Part shown: in pieces, positions 6,373 through 13,586 of the stretch | How the letters are laid out: every line of letters begins with the position of its first letter | How positions within the stretch are numbered: the first letter of the stretch is position 1 | Source of the DNA: Clostridiales bacterium UBA4717 | Lineage (GTDB): Bacteria; Bacillota; Clostridia; Oscillospirales; CAG-272 | Assembly: GCA_002404395.1 (NCBI GenBank) | Contig: DHJP01000120.1 | Coordinates: 1-13,586 of the forward strand | Direction of reading: 5' to 3' | Length of the DNA: 13,586 bases | Program-made: the position numbers and the translations under genes | The notes under the pieces: generated by a model | Told to the model about the DNA's origin: nothing | Database searches by the model: none | What the model saw: only the letters and a program-made list of their open reading frames with translations

Positions 6373-7002
6373 ATGAGTACACTTCACATCATCGATCACC
6401 CTATGATTCAGCACAAGCTTACTATCATGAGAAGCAAGAAAACGGGAAGCAAGGATTTCCGCGAGTTGCTTAACGAAATTGCAATGCTCATGGGATATGA
6501 GCTTACCCGCGATCTCCCGCTCAAGGACGTTGAGATAGAGACGCCGGTCGCCAAAATGACCGCGAAAACCATTTCCGGTAAAAAGCTTGCCATTGTTCCG
6601 ATCCTGCGTGCCGGCCTCGGCATGGTTGACGGACTGCTCAGCCTTGTACCGGTTGCAAAGGTAGGACACATCGGACTTTACAGAGACCCCGATTCTCACG
6701 AACCGGTTGAGTATTACTGCAAGCTTCCCTTTGACATCGAAGAGCGTATCGTTATCGTTGTCGATCCCATGCTTGCGACCGGAGGCAGTGCTTCGGATGC
6801 GCTCCGCTTGCTCAAGGAACACGGCTGTACCAATCTTCGCCTTATGTGCCTTGTCGGCGCTCCCGAGGGCGTGGCAAAGGTCCAAAAGGATCATCCGGAC
6901 GTTGACATATTCATCGCGTCGCTTGATGAAAAGCTGAACGATCATGCATACATAATTCCGGGTCTCGGCGACGCCGGCGACAGACTCTTCGGAACCAAGT
7001 AA
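6373..7002 (+). CDS. upp: Uracil phosphoribosyltransferase
   Basis: This cytoplasmic enzyme of pyrimidine salvage converts uracil and PRPP to UMP and pyrophosphate. The 209-aa length is exactly usual for bacterial UPRT. The PRPP-binding loop [10 protein letters not shown] is at residues 131-140, the conserved [10 protein letters not shown] segment is near residue 75-84, and the uracil-binding C-terminal motif GLGDAGDR is at 197-204. The start is supported by GGAGG (6359-6363) nine bases upstream. It has its own promoter (6265-6293) and a structured leader. The following pseudouridine synthase gene starts 69 bp later, so read-through is possible. Nothing in the protein is atypical. Confidence 0.98.
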   Translation: MSTLHIIDHPMIQHKLTIMRSKKTGSKDFRELLNEIAMLMGYELTRDLPLKDVEIETPVAKMTAKTISGKKLAIVPILRAGLGMVDGLLSLVPVAKVGHIGLYRDPDSHEPVEYYCKLPFDIEERIVIVVDPMLATGGSASDALRLLKEHGCTNLRLMCLVGAPEGVAKVQKDHPDVDIFIASLDEKLNDHAYIIPGLGDAGDRLFGTK

Positions 7003-7022
7003 AATTTTCAATCAGGACATTG

Positions 7023-7054
7023 ATAGGGCGTGTTGCGTCAGCAATATGCCCTAT
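7023..7054 (+). terminator. Strong hairpin between upp and the pseudouridine synthase gene (terminator or attenuator)
   Basis: A 14-bp stem with two G-U pairs (7023-7036 with 7041-7054) closes a four-base GTCA loop. The tail after the stem (GCTTTG) is a poor T tract, so termination would be weak. The stem ends only 17 bp before the next start codon at 7072, where it might also influence ribosome loading. Confidence 0.45.
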
Positions 7055-7071
7055 GCTTTGTAGTGACACTT

Positions 7072-8034
7072 ATGCGAACTCTATATATCGGAAAAAACGA
7101 TGCGGGTCAGCGGCTCGACAAGTTTATATCCAAAACATTGAAGGCGTTTCCGACTTCATTACTATACAAATGCATACGCACCAAAAAGATCAAGGTAAAC
7201 CGCAAACGGACCGAGGCAGGATATATACTTGCCGAGGGGGACAGCGTGGAGCTTTTTGTGGCGGAAGAATTTTTTGCCGCGGATGCCGCCGAGGGCGCAT
7301 TCATGAAGCTGATGCCAAAGCTTGACGTGATTTATGAGGACGGTAATATTCTTATTGCCGATAAGGCCCCCGGTATTATCGTTCACTCGGACGATAACGA
7401 GGAGGTCAACACGCTGATCGGTCATATCAAGGCGTACCTTTACCGTAAGGGTGAGTACGATCCGACTAAGGAACAGTCGTTTGCTCCGGCATTGTGCAAT
7501 CGTATTGACCGAAATACCGGCGGGATCGTACTTGCTGCCAAAAATGCCGCGGCGCTCAGATTTTTTAATGAAAAGATCAAAGAACGGGCGCTTGACAAAT
7601 ATTATCTTTGTGCGGTTCACGGAAGTATGCCGAAGCAAAGCGATACACTGCGCGCTTATCTGAAAAAAGATGCCGCGCGCAATACCGTAGACATAAGAGA
7701 CACACCCTGCAGGGGGTACAGAGAAATAATCACAAGATACAGAGTAATTGCCGAGAAGCATGGATTGAGTCTGCTTGAGATCGAGCTTATAACCGGTAAA
7801 ACTCATCAGATCCGCGCGCACATGGCGCATATCGGACACCCGTTGCTCGGCGACGGCAAATACGGAGTGAACCGCAACGACAGACGTGCGGGATACGCTT
7901 TTCAGGCATTGTATGCATACAAAATTGTTTTTTCTTTCCCGCAGGGTGAGTGCGACGGTGAATTCGACTATCTTTCGGGACAAAGCTTTGAGGCAAACCG
8001 AGACAAGATTGACTTTTTAAAAGAATTTGAATAA
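7072..8034 (+). CDS. RluA-family RNA pseudouridine synthase with S4 domain
   Basis: A 320-aa cytoplasmic enzyme that isomerises uridines in rRNA (or tRNA) to pseudouridine. An N-terminal S4 RNA-binding domain spans about residues 10-60 (GQRLDKFISK, KIKVNRKRT). The catalytic motif NRIDRNTGG holds the presumed catalytic Asp146; the family consensus HRLD has Asn in place of His here, a substitution I also expect in clostridial members. The motif ITGKTHQIRAHMAHIGHPLLGD confirms the family. Which RNA position it modifies (RluC-, RluD- or YtzG-like) cannot be read from the sequence. The ATG at 7072 is chosen to match the family N-terminus; in-frame GTGs at 7030 and 7063 are alternatives. It has no good Shine-Dalgarno, which may mean low or coupled translation. 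Confidence 0.92.
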   Translation: MRTLYIGKNDAGQRLDKFISKTLKAFPTSLLYKCIRTKKIKVNRKRTEAGYILAEGDSVELFVAEEFFAADAAEGAFMKLMPKLDVIYEDGNILIADKAPGIIVHSDDNEEVNTLIGHIKAYLYRKGEYDPTKEQSFAPALCNRIDRNTGGIVLAAKNAAALRFFNEKIKERALDKYYLCAVHGSMPKQSDTLRAYLKKDAARNTVDIRDTPCRGYREIITRYRVIAEKHGLSLLEIELITGKTHQIRAHMAHIGHPLLGDGKYGVNRNDRRAGYAFQALYAYKIVFSFPQGECDGEFDYLSGQSFEANRDKIDFLKEFE

Positions 8035-8060
8035 TTGCCTTTATGTTTGAAGAAAGGAAA

Positions 8061-8093
8061 ATGCCCGTAAGCCTTTCGGGCAACGTGATATGA
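8061..8093 (+). CDS. Possible 10-codon upstream ORF overlapping the LtaS-like gene start
   Basis: ATG at 8061 opens a reading frame MPVSLSGNVI that stops with TGA at 8091-8093, overlapping the ATG of the next gene as ATGA. AAAGGA (8053-8058) lies upstream but close (2 nt). The same bases form the hairpin TGCCCG (8062-8067)/CGGGCA (8077-8082). It could couple translation to the next gene. Alternatively the hairpin could bring AAAGGA to about 10 nt from the 8090 start, which has no Shine-Dalgarno of its own. Confidence 0.3.
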   Translation: MPVSLSGNVI

Positions 8094-10048
8094 AAAAGAA
8101 AGTTTTCGAAAGCGGAATGACCAAACCGATTTCGATGAAAAAATGCTGTCTGCTCTGGACGGCGGGTTCGGCATTACTTGATATAGTCCTTGAGATACTT
8201 TCCTGCCGCTCGCTTTTCAAAGCGATTGCCAATATATTTACCAAACCCTACATTTTCCTGATGAATGTGGCAATACTCATGCTTTTCACTTCATTTGTGC
8301 TTATCGTGAAGCGAAAGCTCTTTGCTTATGCCCTGCCGTCGGTGCTTTGGATCATTGTCGGCGTTACAAATACCGTATGCCTGAAATTCAGACCGCTTCC
8401 CGTCTCCGCTTCGGACTTCAGACTCATAAACGAAGCGTTTTCAATGATGAAAATATATATGAAGCCGTGGCATATAGCAATTATTGTTGCCGGACTTTCG
8501 CTGACGGTTATTGGGTTGATCACACTGTTTATCAAGGGACCTAAGTATGAGACTCCGTTAAAGCCGTCGCTTATCTGGTTTGCCGCTTCTGTAGTAATTC
8601 TCGGCTCATTTTCGTATGTGGTAGGCACATATGATATTCTTCCGCGAACAGCGGATACTCCGAATGAGTTATATGAGAAAAACGGCTTTGCATATAACTT
8701 TTTCAAGAGTGCCGGTTCGACCGGGGTTACTGCGCCGATTGATTATGACCGCGACGAAAACGATATTCTTAAAGAAGAGCTTTTGCAGCTTGAGGACACT
8801 TCGGGCGATGAGCGTCCGAATATTATTATCCTGCAGCTTGAATCGTTTTTTGATATCTCGTGGATGAAGGGAATAAACACAAGCGAAGATCCGACTCCGA
8901 ACTTCCGTAAGCTCTGCGAAGAAAACGCGAGCGGATATCTGTTCGTGCCGTCATACGGAGGAGGCACCTCAAACGTGGAGTTTGAAGTGCTTTCGGGAAT
9001 GAATCTTGACCATTTTACTATCGGCGAATCACCCTATTATACCTTGCTTGACAAAAACGTACTTGACGACTCGATGGCTTTTAACATGAAGCGGCTCGGA
9101 TATACGGCTCATGCGATCCACAATTACAGCGGACTTTTTTATAAGCGCAATATTGCTTATGCAAATCTCGGATTTGATACGTTTACGCCGGTCGAATACA
9201 TGGATGAGCTTGAATATAACAGTCAGGGCTTTGCACGCGACAAGGTGCTGCCGTCCGAAATATTCAAGGCGATGGATTCCACCGACGGAAGTGATTTTGT
9301 ATTTGTGGTCTCGGTTGAGGGGCACGGACCGTATCCGCAGAGCATTAAACCCGAAGATTTTGCCTACTATGTCGAAGCGGATGCCGACGATCTGACGCCC
9401 GAAGAAAAGGCGGGGCTTACCTATTATGCAAGCACTGCAAAGGATATGGACGTGATGATCGGCGACTTGATAGAACAGCTTGCAAATTACGATGAAAAGT
9501 GCGTGCTTGTGATATACGGGGATCATCTTCCCGCGATCGAGTTTACCAAGCACCCGCTTACCGCTCCCAATGCATATACGTCTGCATATGTAATATGGTC
9601 AAACTACGGTATAGAGGGCGAAGATAAGGATATAGAGGCGTATCAGCTGACTTCGAGAATGCAGGAACTTATCGGATTCAATGCCGGGATTCTGACGCGC
9701 TATCATCAGACCCGCTCCGAGCGCGAGGATTATCAGGATAACCTGAAGAAGCTTGAGTATTCAATGACAAACGGTAAAGATAAAGCCGAACCGTCAAAGC
9801 TTGTATACTCAACTCATCCGATCAAGGTGACCGATGCGGTAGAAAACGGCGGCGACGTAATTGTGTTCGGCGAAAACTTTACCGAGTACAGCCGTATTTG
9901 TATTAACGACGAAGTTGTCAATACGATCTTCCAAGGTAAGAGCTGCCTTATTTCCGACGGTATTGCGCTCAAAAAAGGGGATAAGATATCGGTAGCTCAG
10001 GTGACAAAACAGGGTGAGATACTTGAGTCGTATGAGCTGACCGCGTGA
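8090..10048 (+). CDS. LTA synthase (LtaS)-family membrane phosphotransferase with C-terminal beta domain
   Basis: A 652-aa membrane enzyme of the alkaline phosphatase/sulfatase superfamily; LtaS-type members transfer glycerol phosphate from phosphatidylglycerol to growing lipoteichoic acid outside the cell. Five predicted transmembrane helices lie in residues about 15-180, the usual LtaS layout. The extracellular domain has the metal ligand Glu251 (LQLESF), the presumed nucleophile Thr293 (GGGTSN), His412 (EGHGP), and Asp478/His479 (YGDHLP). Beyond the catalytic domain, residues about 577-652 form an additional beta-rich segment that looks IPT/TIG-like (GENFTEYSRICIND). Whether it makes LTA or modifies another polymer is unknown. 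The start at 8090 lacks a clear Shine-Dalgarno; Met10 (8117) is an alternative. It lies 55 bp after the pseudouridine synthase gene and is probably co-transcribed with it. Confidence 0.92.
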   Translation: MKKKVFESGMTKPISMKKCCLLWTAGSALLDIVLEILSCRSLFKAIANIFTKPYIFLMNVAILMLFTSFVLIVKRKLFAYALPSVLWIIVGVTNTVCLKFRPLPVSASDFRLINEAFSMMKIYMKPWHIAIIVAGLSLTVIGLITLFIKGPKYETPLKPSLIWFAASVVILGSFSYVVGTYDILPRTADTPNELYEKNGFAYNFFKSAGSTGVTAPIDYDRDENDILKEELLQLEDTSGDERPNIIILQLESFFDISWMKGINTSEDPTPNFRKLCEENASGYLFVPSYGGGTSNVEFEVLSGMNLDHFTIGESPYYTLLDKNVLDDSMAFNMKRLGYTAHAIHNYSGLFYKRNIAYANLGFDTFTPVEYMDELEYNSQGFARDKVLPSEIFKAMDSTDGSDFVFVVSVEGHGPYPQSIKPEDFAYYVEADADDLTPEEKAGLTYYASTAKDMDVMIGDLIEQLANYDEKCVLVIYGDHLPAIEFTKHPLTAPNAYTSAYVIWSNYGIEGEDKDIEAYQLTSRMQELIGFNAGILTRYHQTRSEREDYQDNLKKLEYSMTNGKDKAEPSKLVYSTHPIKVTDAVENGGDVIVFGENFTEYSRICINDEVVNTIFQGKSCLISDGIALKKGDKISVAQVTKQGEILESYELTA

Positions 10049-10077
10049 TGTTGAACGCAAAGCGCATATAATTGATC

Positions 10078-10115
10078 AAGGGGCTGTTAAAAATTCGATG
10101 TTTTAACAGCCCCTT
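10078..10115. terminator. Perfect 15-bp hairpin downstream of the LtaS-like gene
   Basis: AAGGGGCTGTTAAAA (10078-10092) pairs perfectly with TTTTAACAGCCCCTT (10101-10115) around an 8-nt loop, 30 bp after the stop codon. Neither strand has a clean T run after the stem, so it may work as a stabilising 3' hairpin while the terminator at 10145-10172 stops transcription. Confidence 0.5.
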
Positions 10116-10144
10116 AAAAATGACGGTCCGGATAGACATTTTTT

Positions 10145-10172
10145 GAAGCGCTCTTTGGGCGCTTCTTTTTTT
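10145..10172 (+). terminator. Intrinsic terminator, plus strand
   Basis: GAAGCGC (10145-10151) pairs with GCGCTTC (10159-10165) around a 7-nt loop and is followed by seven Ts (10166-10172). It is the best plus-strand terminator for the upp-to-LtaS transcript. Confidence 0.85.
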
Positions 10173-10187
10173 GCCGTTTTGATCGAC

Positions 10188-10211
10188 AAAACGGCGTCGT
10201 TTCTGACGCCG
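10188..10211 (-). terminator. Probable intrinsic terminator of the glycyl radical enzyme operon, minus strand
   Basis: Read on the minus strand, CGGCGTC (10211-10205) pairs with GACGCCG (10198-10192) around a 6-nt loop and is followed by TTTT (10191-10188). It lies about 40 bp past the activase stop codon. The T run is short. An overlapping hairpin GCCGTTTT/AAAACGGC (10173-10180/10188-10195) competes with it. Confidence 0.5.
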
Positions 10212-10251
10212 GGAAACAATGTCGAGGCGTATCGCAGGATATTTTCGGTAT

Positions 10252-11121
10252 TTATACGACTCCGTGCAGCCTTTTATACGCAAGGTCGAGCTCGTTTTCG
10301 GTCGGGATCGATGTTGCGGGCATACCGAAGTTTTTGCCGAGAGACGTGTATTTTGAGCCGGAAAAATCATGATACGGCAATATGACGGTTTTGGTTACGC
10401 AGCCGAGCGTTTTCAGGAACTTTCCGATCGCTTCGATTTCGCCGTCATTCATTCCGGGAACATACGGTATACGCACTTCGACCTTTTTTCCGAGCTTGTC
10501 TATATGCAAAAGATTTGAAAGAATAAGTTCATTCGGTTTTCCTGTGCAGTGCAAATGCACATTACGGTCGATGGCTTTTATGTCATATAAGAAGATGTCG
10601 GTGTATTCGGCGACTTTGTCTATTGCCTCGGTCTGAACGTATCCGCAGGTATCTACGGCAGTATTTATTCCGAGTGCTTTCAGAGACTTTAAAAGTTCAC
10701 GGCAAAAATTTGCCTGAAGCAGACATTCGCCGCCCGAAAGCGTCACCCCGCCGTTTGAAAGCGCGTAAAATTCGCGGTCCTCACACAGCCGTCCGACTAA
10801 TTCTTCGACCGATATGACCGTCCCGTAATGCTTGAGCGCACCGGTAGGACAGACTTCGGCACATTTCCCGCAAGCGGTGCAGTCCGCGCGGTTGAAATGG
10901 TGATGATCGTTATTTATTGCGTGATTGTTGCAGAGTCCGGCACAGGCGCCGCATGAGATGCACTTGTTTTCATAGTAAGCGGTTTCGGGCAAACGCGAAA
11001 GTCCTTCAGGATTGTGGCACCATTTGCAGGAAAGCGGGCAGCCTTTAAAAAAGACAGTCGTTCGTATTCCCTCGCCGTCGTGAACCGCGAAACGTTTGAT
11101 ATCAAATATTATACCGTTCAT
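10252..11121 (-). CDS. Glycyl radical enzyme activating enzyme (radical SAM, PFL-activase type)
   Basis: A 289-aa radical SAM enzyme that uses S-adenosylmethionine and a [4Fe-4S] cluster to install the glycyl radical on its partner. The radical SAM motif CPLSCKWC gives Cys28, Cys32 and Cys35. An inserted ferredoxin-like domain has two CxxCxxCxxxC motifs (Cys54/57/60/64 and Cys81/84/87/91), the architecture of activases for glycerol-dehydratase- or CutC-type enzymes rather than classical PflA. GGVTLSGGE (SAM-binding) ends near residue 132 and is followed by Cys133 where Pro is frequent. It lies 146 bp downstream of the glycyl radical enzyme, in the same direction, so the two are partners. The start at 11121 has GGGGA five bases upstream; an in-frame ATG 12 nt earlier (11133) lacks one. 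The intergenic gap is a leader repeat copy. Confidence 0.95.
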   Translation of the reverse strand: MNGIIFDIKRFAVHDGEGIRTTVFFKGCPLSCKWCHNPEGLSRLPETAYYENKCISCGACAGLCNNHAINNDHHHFNRADCTACGKCAEVCPTGALKHYGTVISVEELVGRLCEDREFYALSNGGVTLSGGECLLQANFCRELLKSLKALGINTAVDTCGYVQTEAIDKVAEYTDIFLYDIKAIDRNVHLHCTGKPNELILSNLLHIDKLGKKVEVRIPYVPGMNDGEIEAIGKFLKTLGCVTKTVILPYHDFSGSKYTSLGKNFGMPATSIPTENELDLAYKRLHGVV

Positions 11122-11267
11122 ACTGATCCCCATGCCGTGTCAACGCGGCACAAAAAACAAATTTGAATCTCCGATTCGGCGAAGCCGACGAGAATCGAAG
11201 AGTCCCATTTTCGTAAGATTTTGACGTAAGGTCTGAGATTACACTTGGCGGAAGTCACATTTTCATG
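11122..11267 (-). repeat. Leader repeat, copy 4, between the glycyl radical enzyme and its activase
   Basis: Read on the minus strand, the element starts directly after the stop codon of the glycyl radical enzyme: CATGAAAATGTGA, then AGTGTAATCTCAG, about 25 extra bases, the hairpin TCGGC-TTC-GCCGA (11188-11176), ATCGGAGATTCAAATTTG and a T run, GTGCCGCG...CGGCATG, and GGGGA before the ATG at 11121. The whole gap between the two genes is made of this element, so it acts, if at all, inside an operon. Confidence 0.7.
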
Positions 11268-13436
11268 TTATCTTACCATTGAATCCGCAATTGCAATAAA
11301 TTCGTCCTGCTCGGTGCGTGACAGATCCACAAAATATACATTCCAACCGCACAGTCTGACTTGAAGGGTCTGATATGCTTCCGGATCTTGCTGTGCTTTT
11401 CTCAAAATTGAGGCGTTAAGCACGTTGCCGTGAATGGCAAATCCGCCGTGGGTCAGGTAGTATTCAAAAAGCGCGTGCATGGCGTTCAAGCCGTCTTCTC
11501 CGGCGCAGGCGGAGCTGTGTAGCTGTATATCGAATACCGCTCCGTCGGGCGCGCCGCTGTAGTCCGGGGCGCAAACGGTTTTGAGGAGCGCAGTAATTCC
11601 GCATTTGTCCGCACCGACGCACGGGCTTGTGTTTTTGGATAGCGGATCCGAAGAATGTCTGCCGTCGGGCGTTGCAATTACGTGCCTGCCGTACTCAATT
11701 CCCCAATTTATTGAAAAAAAGCCGGCTCGGAACACACCGCCGCGTTTATTCGGACGTTTGTTGATAAGCGAAGCGGAAAAGTCGAATAATTCTTTGTACA
11801 GGTCGTCGGCTTCCGCGATCCCGTTGCCGTATTTGGGATAGCGGTACTTGCAGTTTATAAACAGTTCTTTTTGATTTTGAAAATTATCAAGGAGCGCACG
11901 GCGGATGTCGTCAAGCGTTGCGCTTTTTTCAATGAATACTGCATGCTTTAACGAGAGCAGTGAATCGACGGCATTTGCAATTCCGATGACGCAGATAGAC
12001 GAATTGTTATATTTCGCACCGCCCTCATAAACGTCGACACCGCGGCTGACCGAATCCGAGAAGGTCGCGGATAATACCGGCGACGGATTGATCTTTCCGA
12101 AATAGCCTTCGCGCAGCATTACAAGCTCGGCGCATTGAGCGGTAAAGTGCGCGAGTTGGATCTTAAAAGAATCAAACAGCTTATCAAAACTGTCAAACTC
12201 AAGCGCGGTATCGGCGCCGATGTGTTTGCCCGATAACGGTTCATTGCCGCCGAAAAGAGTGCAGACTGTAACTTGCGCGAGATTTACGATCCCGGCGCAG
12301 GTGCAGGGAAGCTCTTTGCCCTCGGCGGCAGGCTCATAACAGCCGATCGGGATATAGTGCCTTGCATCTTCGGGCGTTTCACCGAGTGCGATAAGCGAGT
12401 TTTCGGCGACTTCGTCATTGATGAATACGATGCTGTTTATACCTTTGCGCATAGCGTCCAAAAGCTTCAGAATAAAGGCCTTGGGCAAAGCGCGGTGGTA
12501 GCGCACGTGAATTTTCGGGTCGGGCAATCCGAGCTTTATGTAAACATCGATCAACAGCTCTGACAGCCGATTGAAATATGCGTTACCGTCGTCATCTGTG
12601 CCGCATATGTAGAACGGAATATTTGCGGAAAAATGAATGGCATTGAGCTTTTTGTAAAAGCACTCAAGCATGAATGCGATCTCCGCCTCGGTGTATCTGC
12701 CGCAGGCGAGATCATTTTTAAAAAACGGATAATATAGTCTGTCAAGCCCGCCGAGCGAACGCAGATTTACGCCGTCAAGATAATGGTGCACCCGATAGTA
12801 CAGCAATGTAAGCTCTAAAGCTTCATACATATTTTGCGGCGCGCCGACCGACAGGGATTCAAGAGCGGCGCAAAGCGTTTGCTTTCCGAGTTTTTTTGCA
12901 AGTGCGGAGAGCCTTTTGACGTAGATGATAAACGCTCGGTAAACGATGATACAGGAGTCGTAAAATTCGCGCTTGCTTTCGGTCAGTCCGTCAGATGCGG
13001 CGGCACTTTCAAGTCTTTCAAGTATTCCGACGATCCCGTTTTTCATCAAAAAGCTCCAATCGGGCGCGGTGTGGCTGAGGTCAGCCGAGCCGCTAATGGC
13101 GTATGCGTCAACGCTGTCCTTGAAGCTTTGCTTATATACGTCGGAAATTTCACGCTCGGCTTCCTCCTTCCAGATATCGCGTATCTTTGATACGATGTCG
13201 CCGTGATCAAGTTTGTCTGCAAAGATGGCGTTTTCGGAAATTTCAAGCCTTGCATTTTCGAGAATGTACGCGATGATTTTAGCTTTGGCAAGCTTTCGCG
13301 AGTCGGTGTCGGATGCAATTTTCATGCAATTATCAAACAGCACTGTGCTTGACATACCGGTATCATCATCCCATACGATATTTTCATATGTATCGGATAT
13401 CATATTTGAATTTAAGTTATCGCCGTCAAAAAACAT
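11268..13436 (-). CDS. Glycyl radical enzyme, PFL-like family, substrate unknown
   Basis: A 722-aa enzyme of the pyruvate formate-lyase superfamily. The C-terminal radical loop reads QVRLCGWNVYFVDL, with the radical-bearing Gly697; the thiyl-radical loop reads IGCYEP with Cys366 and Glu368. A single Cys followed by Glu two residues later is the pattern of eliminating enzymes (glycerol/diol dehydratase, CutC, HypD types), not pyruvate formate-lyase, which has two adjacent cysteines. Cys696 directly before the radical Gly is uncommon in this branch. The protein is shorter than most relatives (750-850 aa), with an unusual N-terminus. GGAGGT (13448-13443) lies six bases before the start. It is followed by its activase, 146 bp away. 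No microcompartment, transporter or aldehyde dehydrogenase gene is in view, so the substrate cannot be assigned. Confidence 0.92.
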   Translation of the reverse strand: MFFDGDNLNSNMISDTYENIVWDDDTGMSSTVLFDNCMKIASDTDSRKLAKAKIIAYILENARLEISENAIFADKLDHGDIVSKIRDIWKEEAEREISDVYKQSFKDSVDAYAISGSADLSHTAPDWSFLMKNGIVGILERLESAAASDGLTESKREFYDSCIIVYRAFIIYVKRLSALAKKLGKQTLCAALESLSVGAPQNMYEALELTLLYYRVHHYLDGVNLRSLGGLDRLYYPFFKNDLACGRYTEAEIAFMLECFYKKLNAIHFSANIPFYICGTDDDGNAYFNRLSELLIDVYIKLGLPDPKIHVRYHRALPKAFILKLLDAMRKGINSIVFINDEVAENSLIALGETPEDARHYIPIGCYEPAAEGKELPCTCAGIVNLAQVTVCTLFGGNEPLSGKHIGADTALEFDSFDKLFDSFKIQLAHFTAQCAELVMLREGYFGKINPSPVLSATFSDSVSRGVDVYEGGAKYNNSSICVIGIANAVDSLLSLKHAVFIEKSATLDDIRRALLDNFQNQKELFINCKYRYPKYGNGIAEADDLYKELFDFSASLINKRPNKRGGVFRAGFFSINWGIEYGRHVIATPDGRHSSDPLSKNTSPCVGADKCGITALLKTVCAPDYSGAPDGAVFDIQLHSSACAGEDGLNAMHALFEYYLTHGGFAIHGNVLNASILRKAQQDPEAYQTLQVRLCGWNVYFVDLSRTEQDEFIAIADSMVR

Positions 13437-13459
13437 AGCACTACCTCCGTGTCGGTTTC

Positions 13460-13488
13460 AGTATAAATCCATGACTGTCAGAATACAA
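13460..13488 (-). promoter_or_regulatory. Possible promoter for the glycyl radical enzyme operon
   Basis: On the minus strand TTGTAT (13488-13483) and TATACT (13465-13460) are 17 bp apart, with the start codon 24 bp beyond the -10. The -35 is weak, and the leader would be very short. Nothing else in 13449-13586 resembles a gene. Confidence 0.4.
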
Positions 13489-13586
13489 TGCACAAATCAT
13501 CCGTATTTGCAGAAAACGAACTAAATATTGTAAATTTACGTCTGTATAAGGCTTGAATGTTAAATCTGTAGGTTTGTCAATGATGT

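Noticed and set aside
6262..7011. 249-codon open frame on the minus strand covering upp
   Set aside because: It is a shadow of upp and its promoter; no recognisable protein features.
7162..7983. 273-codon open frame on the minus strand inside the pseudouridine synthase gene
   Set aside because: Antisense shadow of a well-supported RluA-family gene.
13552..13580. Consensus TTGACA (minus strand, 13580-13575) as -35 of the glycyl radical enzyme promoter
   Set aside because: No -10-like hexamer at a suitable distance; the bases at 17-bp spacing read TTCAAG.

Overview
The window looks like a chromosomal segment of an anaerobic, low-to-mid GC Gram-positive bacterium, most plausibly a gut or rumen member of the Clostridia (Oscillospirales/Ruminococcus type). 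The main pointers are a secreted esterase-like protein with a C-terminal type I dockerin, a lipoteichoic-acid-synthase-type membrane sulfatase, a MBOAT/DHHW pair, a DUF4358-type lipoprotein, and an oxygen-sensitive glycyl radical enzyme with its activase. Taxonomy is inference from gene content only. I see no tRNA, rRNA, CRISPR array, insertion sequence or phage gene.

Layout. Positions 243-2096 (+) carry the SGNH/Big2/dockerin protein, with a clean promoter at 133-161 and an intrinsic terminator at 2117-2152. A stretch of about 570 bp without a gene follows; it holds a possible promoter, several hairpins and two copies of a repeated leader element. Then come a small lipoprotein (2719-3375, DUF4358-like), a MBOAT O-acyltransferase (3623-5035) and a DHHW-family protein (5080-6222). 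Together these resemble an O-acyl (probably acetyl) transfer system for an exported polymer. upp (uracil phosphoribosyltransferase) has its own promoter and leader, followed by an RluA-type pseudouridine synthase and a five-helix LtaS-like phosphotransferase with an extra C-terminal beta domain. After a convergent stretch with several hairpins, the minus strand holds a glycyl radical enzyme (13436-11268) and its activating enzyme (11121-10252), transcribed as a pair.

Cell-surface polymer chemistry (acyl transfer, LTA-type synthesis, secreted esterase) makes up much of the plus-strand content. The glycyl radical pair is a separate anaerobic catabolic unit of unknown substrate.

The most unusual signal is not a protein. 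A roughly 120-146 bp leader element lies immediately upstream of three unrelated genes (the DUF4358 lipoprotein, the MBOAT and the radical SAM activase), with a further partial copy at 2534-2590. It contains a small hairpin whose stem varies in a compensatory way between copies, an A/T-rich T-run block, a second hairpin, and the Shine-Dalgarno. In all three complete copies an in-frame ATG lies exactly 12 nt before the real start codon. It behaves like a dispersed structured 5'-leader or repeat family and is the best candidate here for something undescribed.
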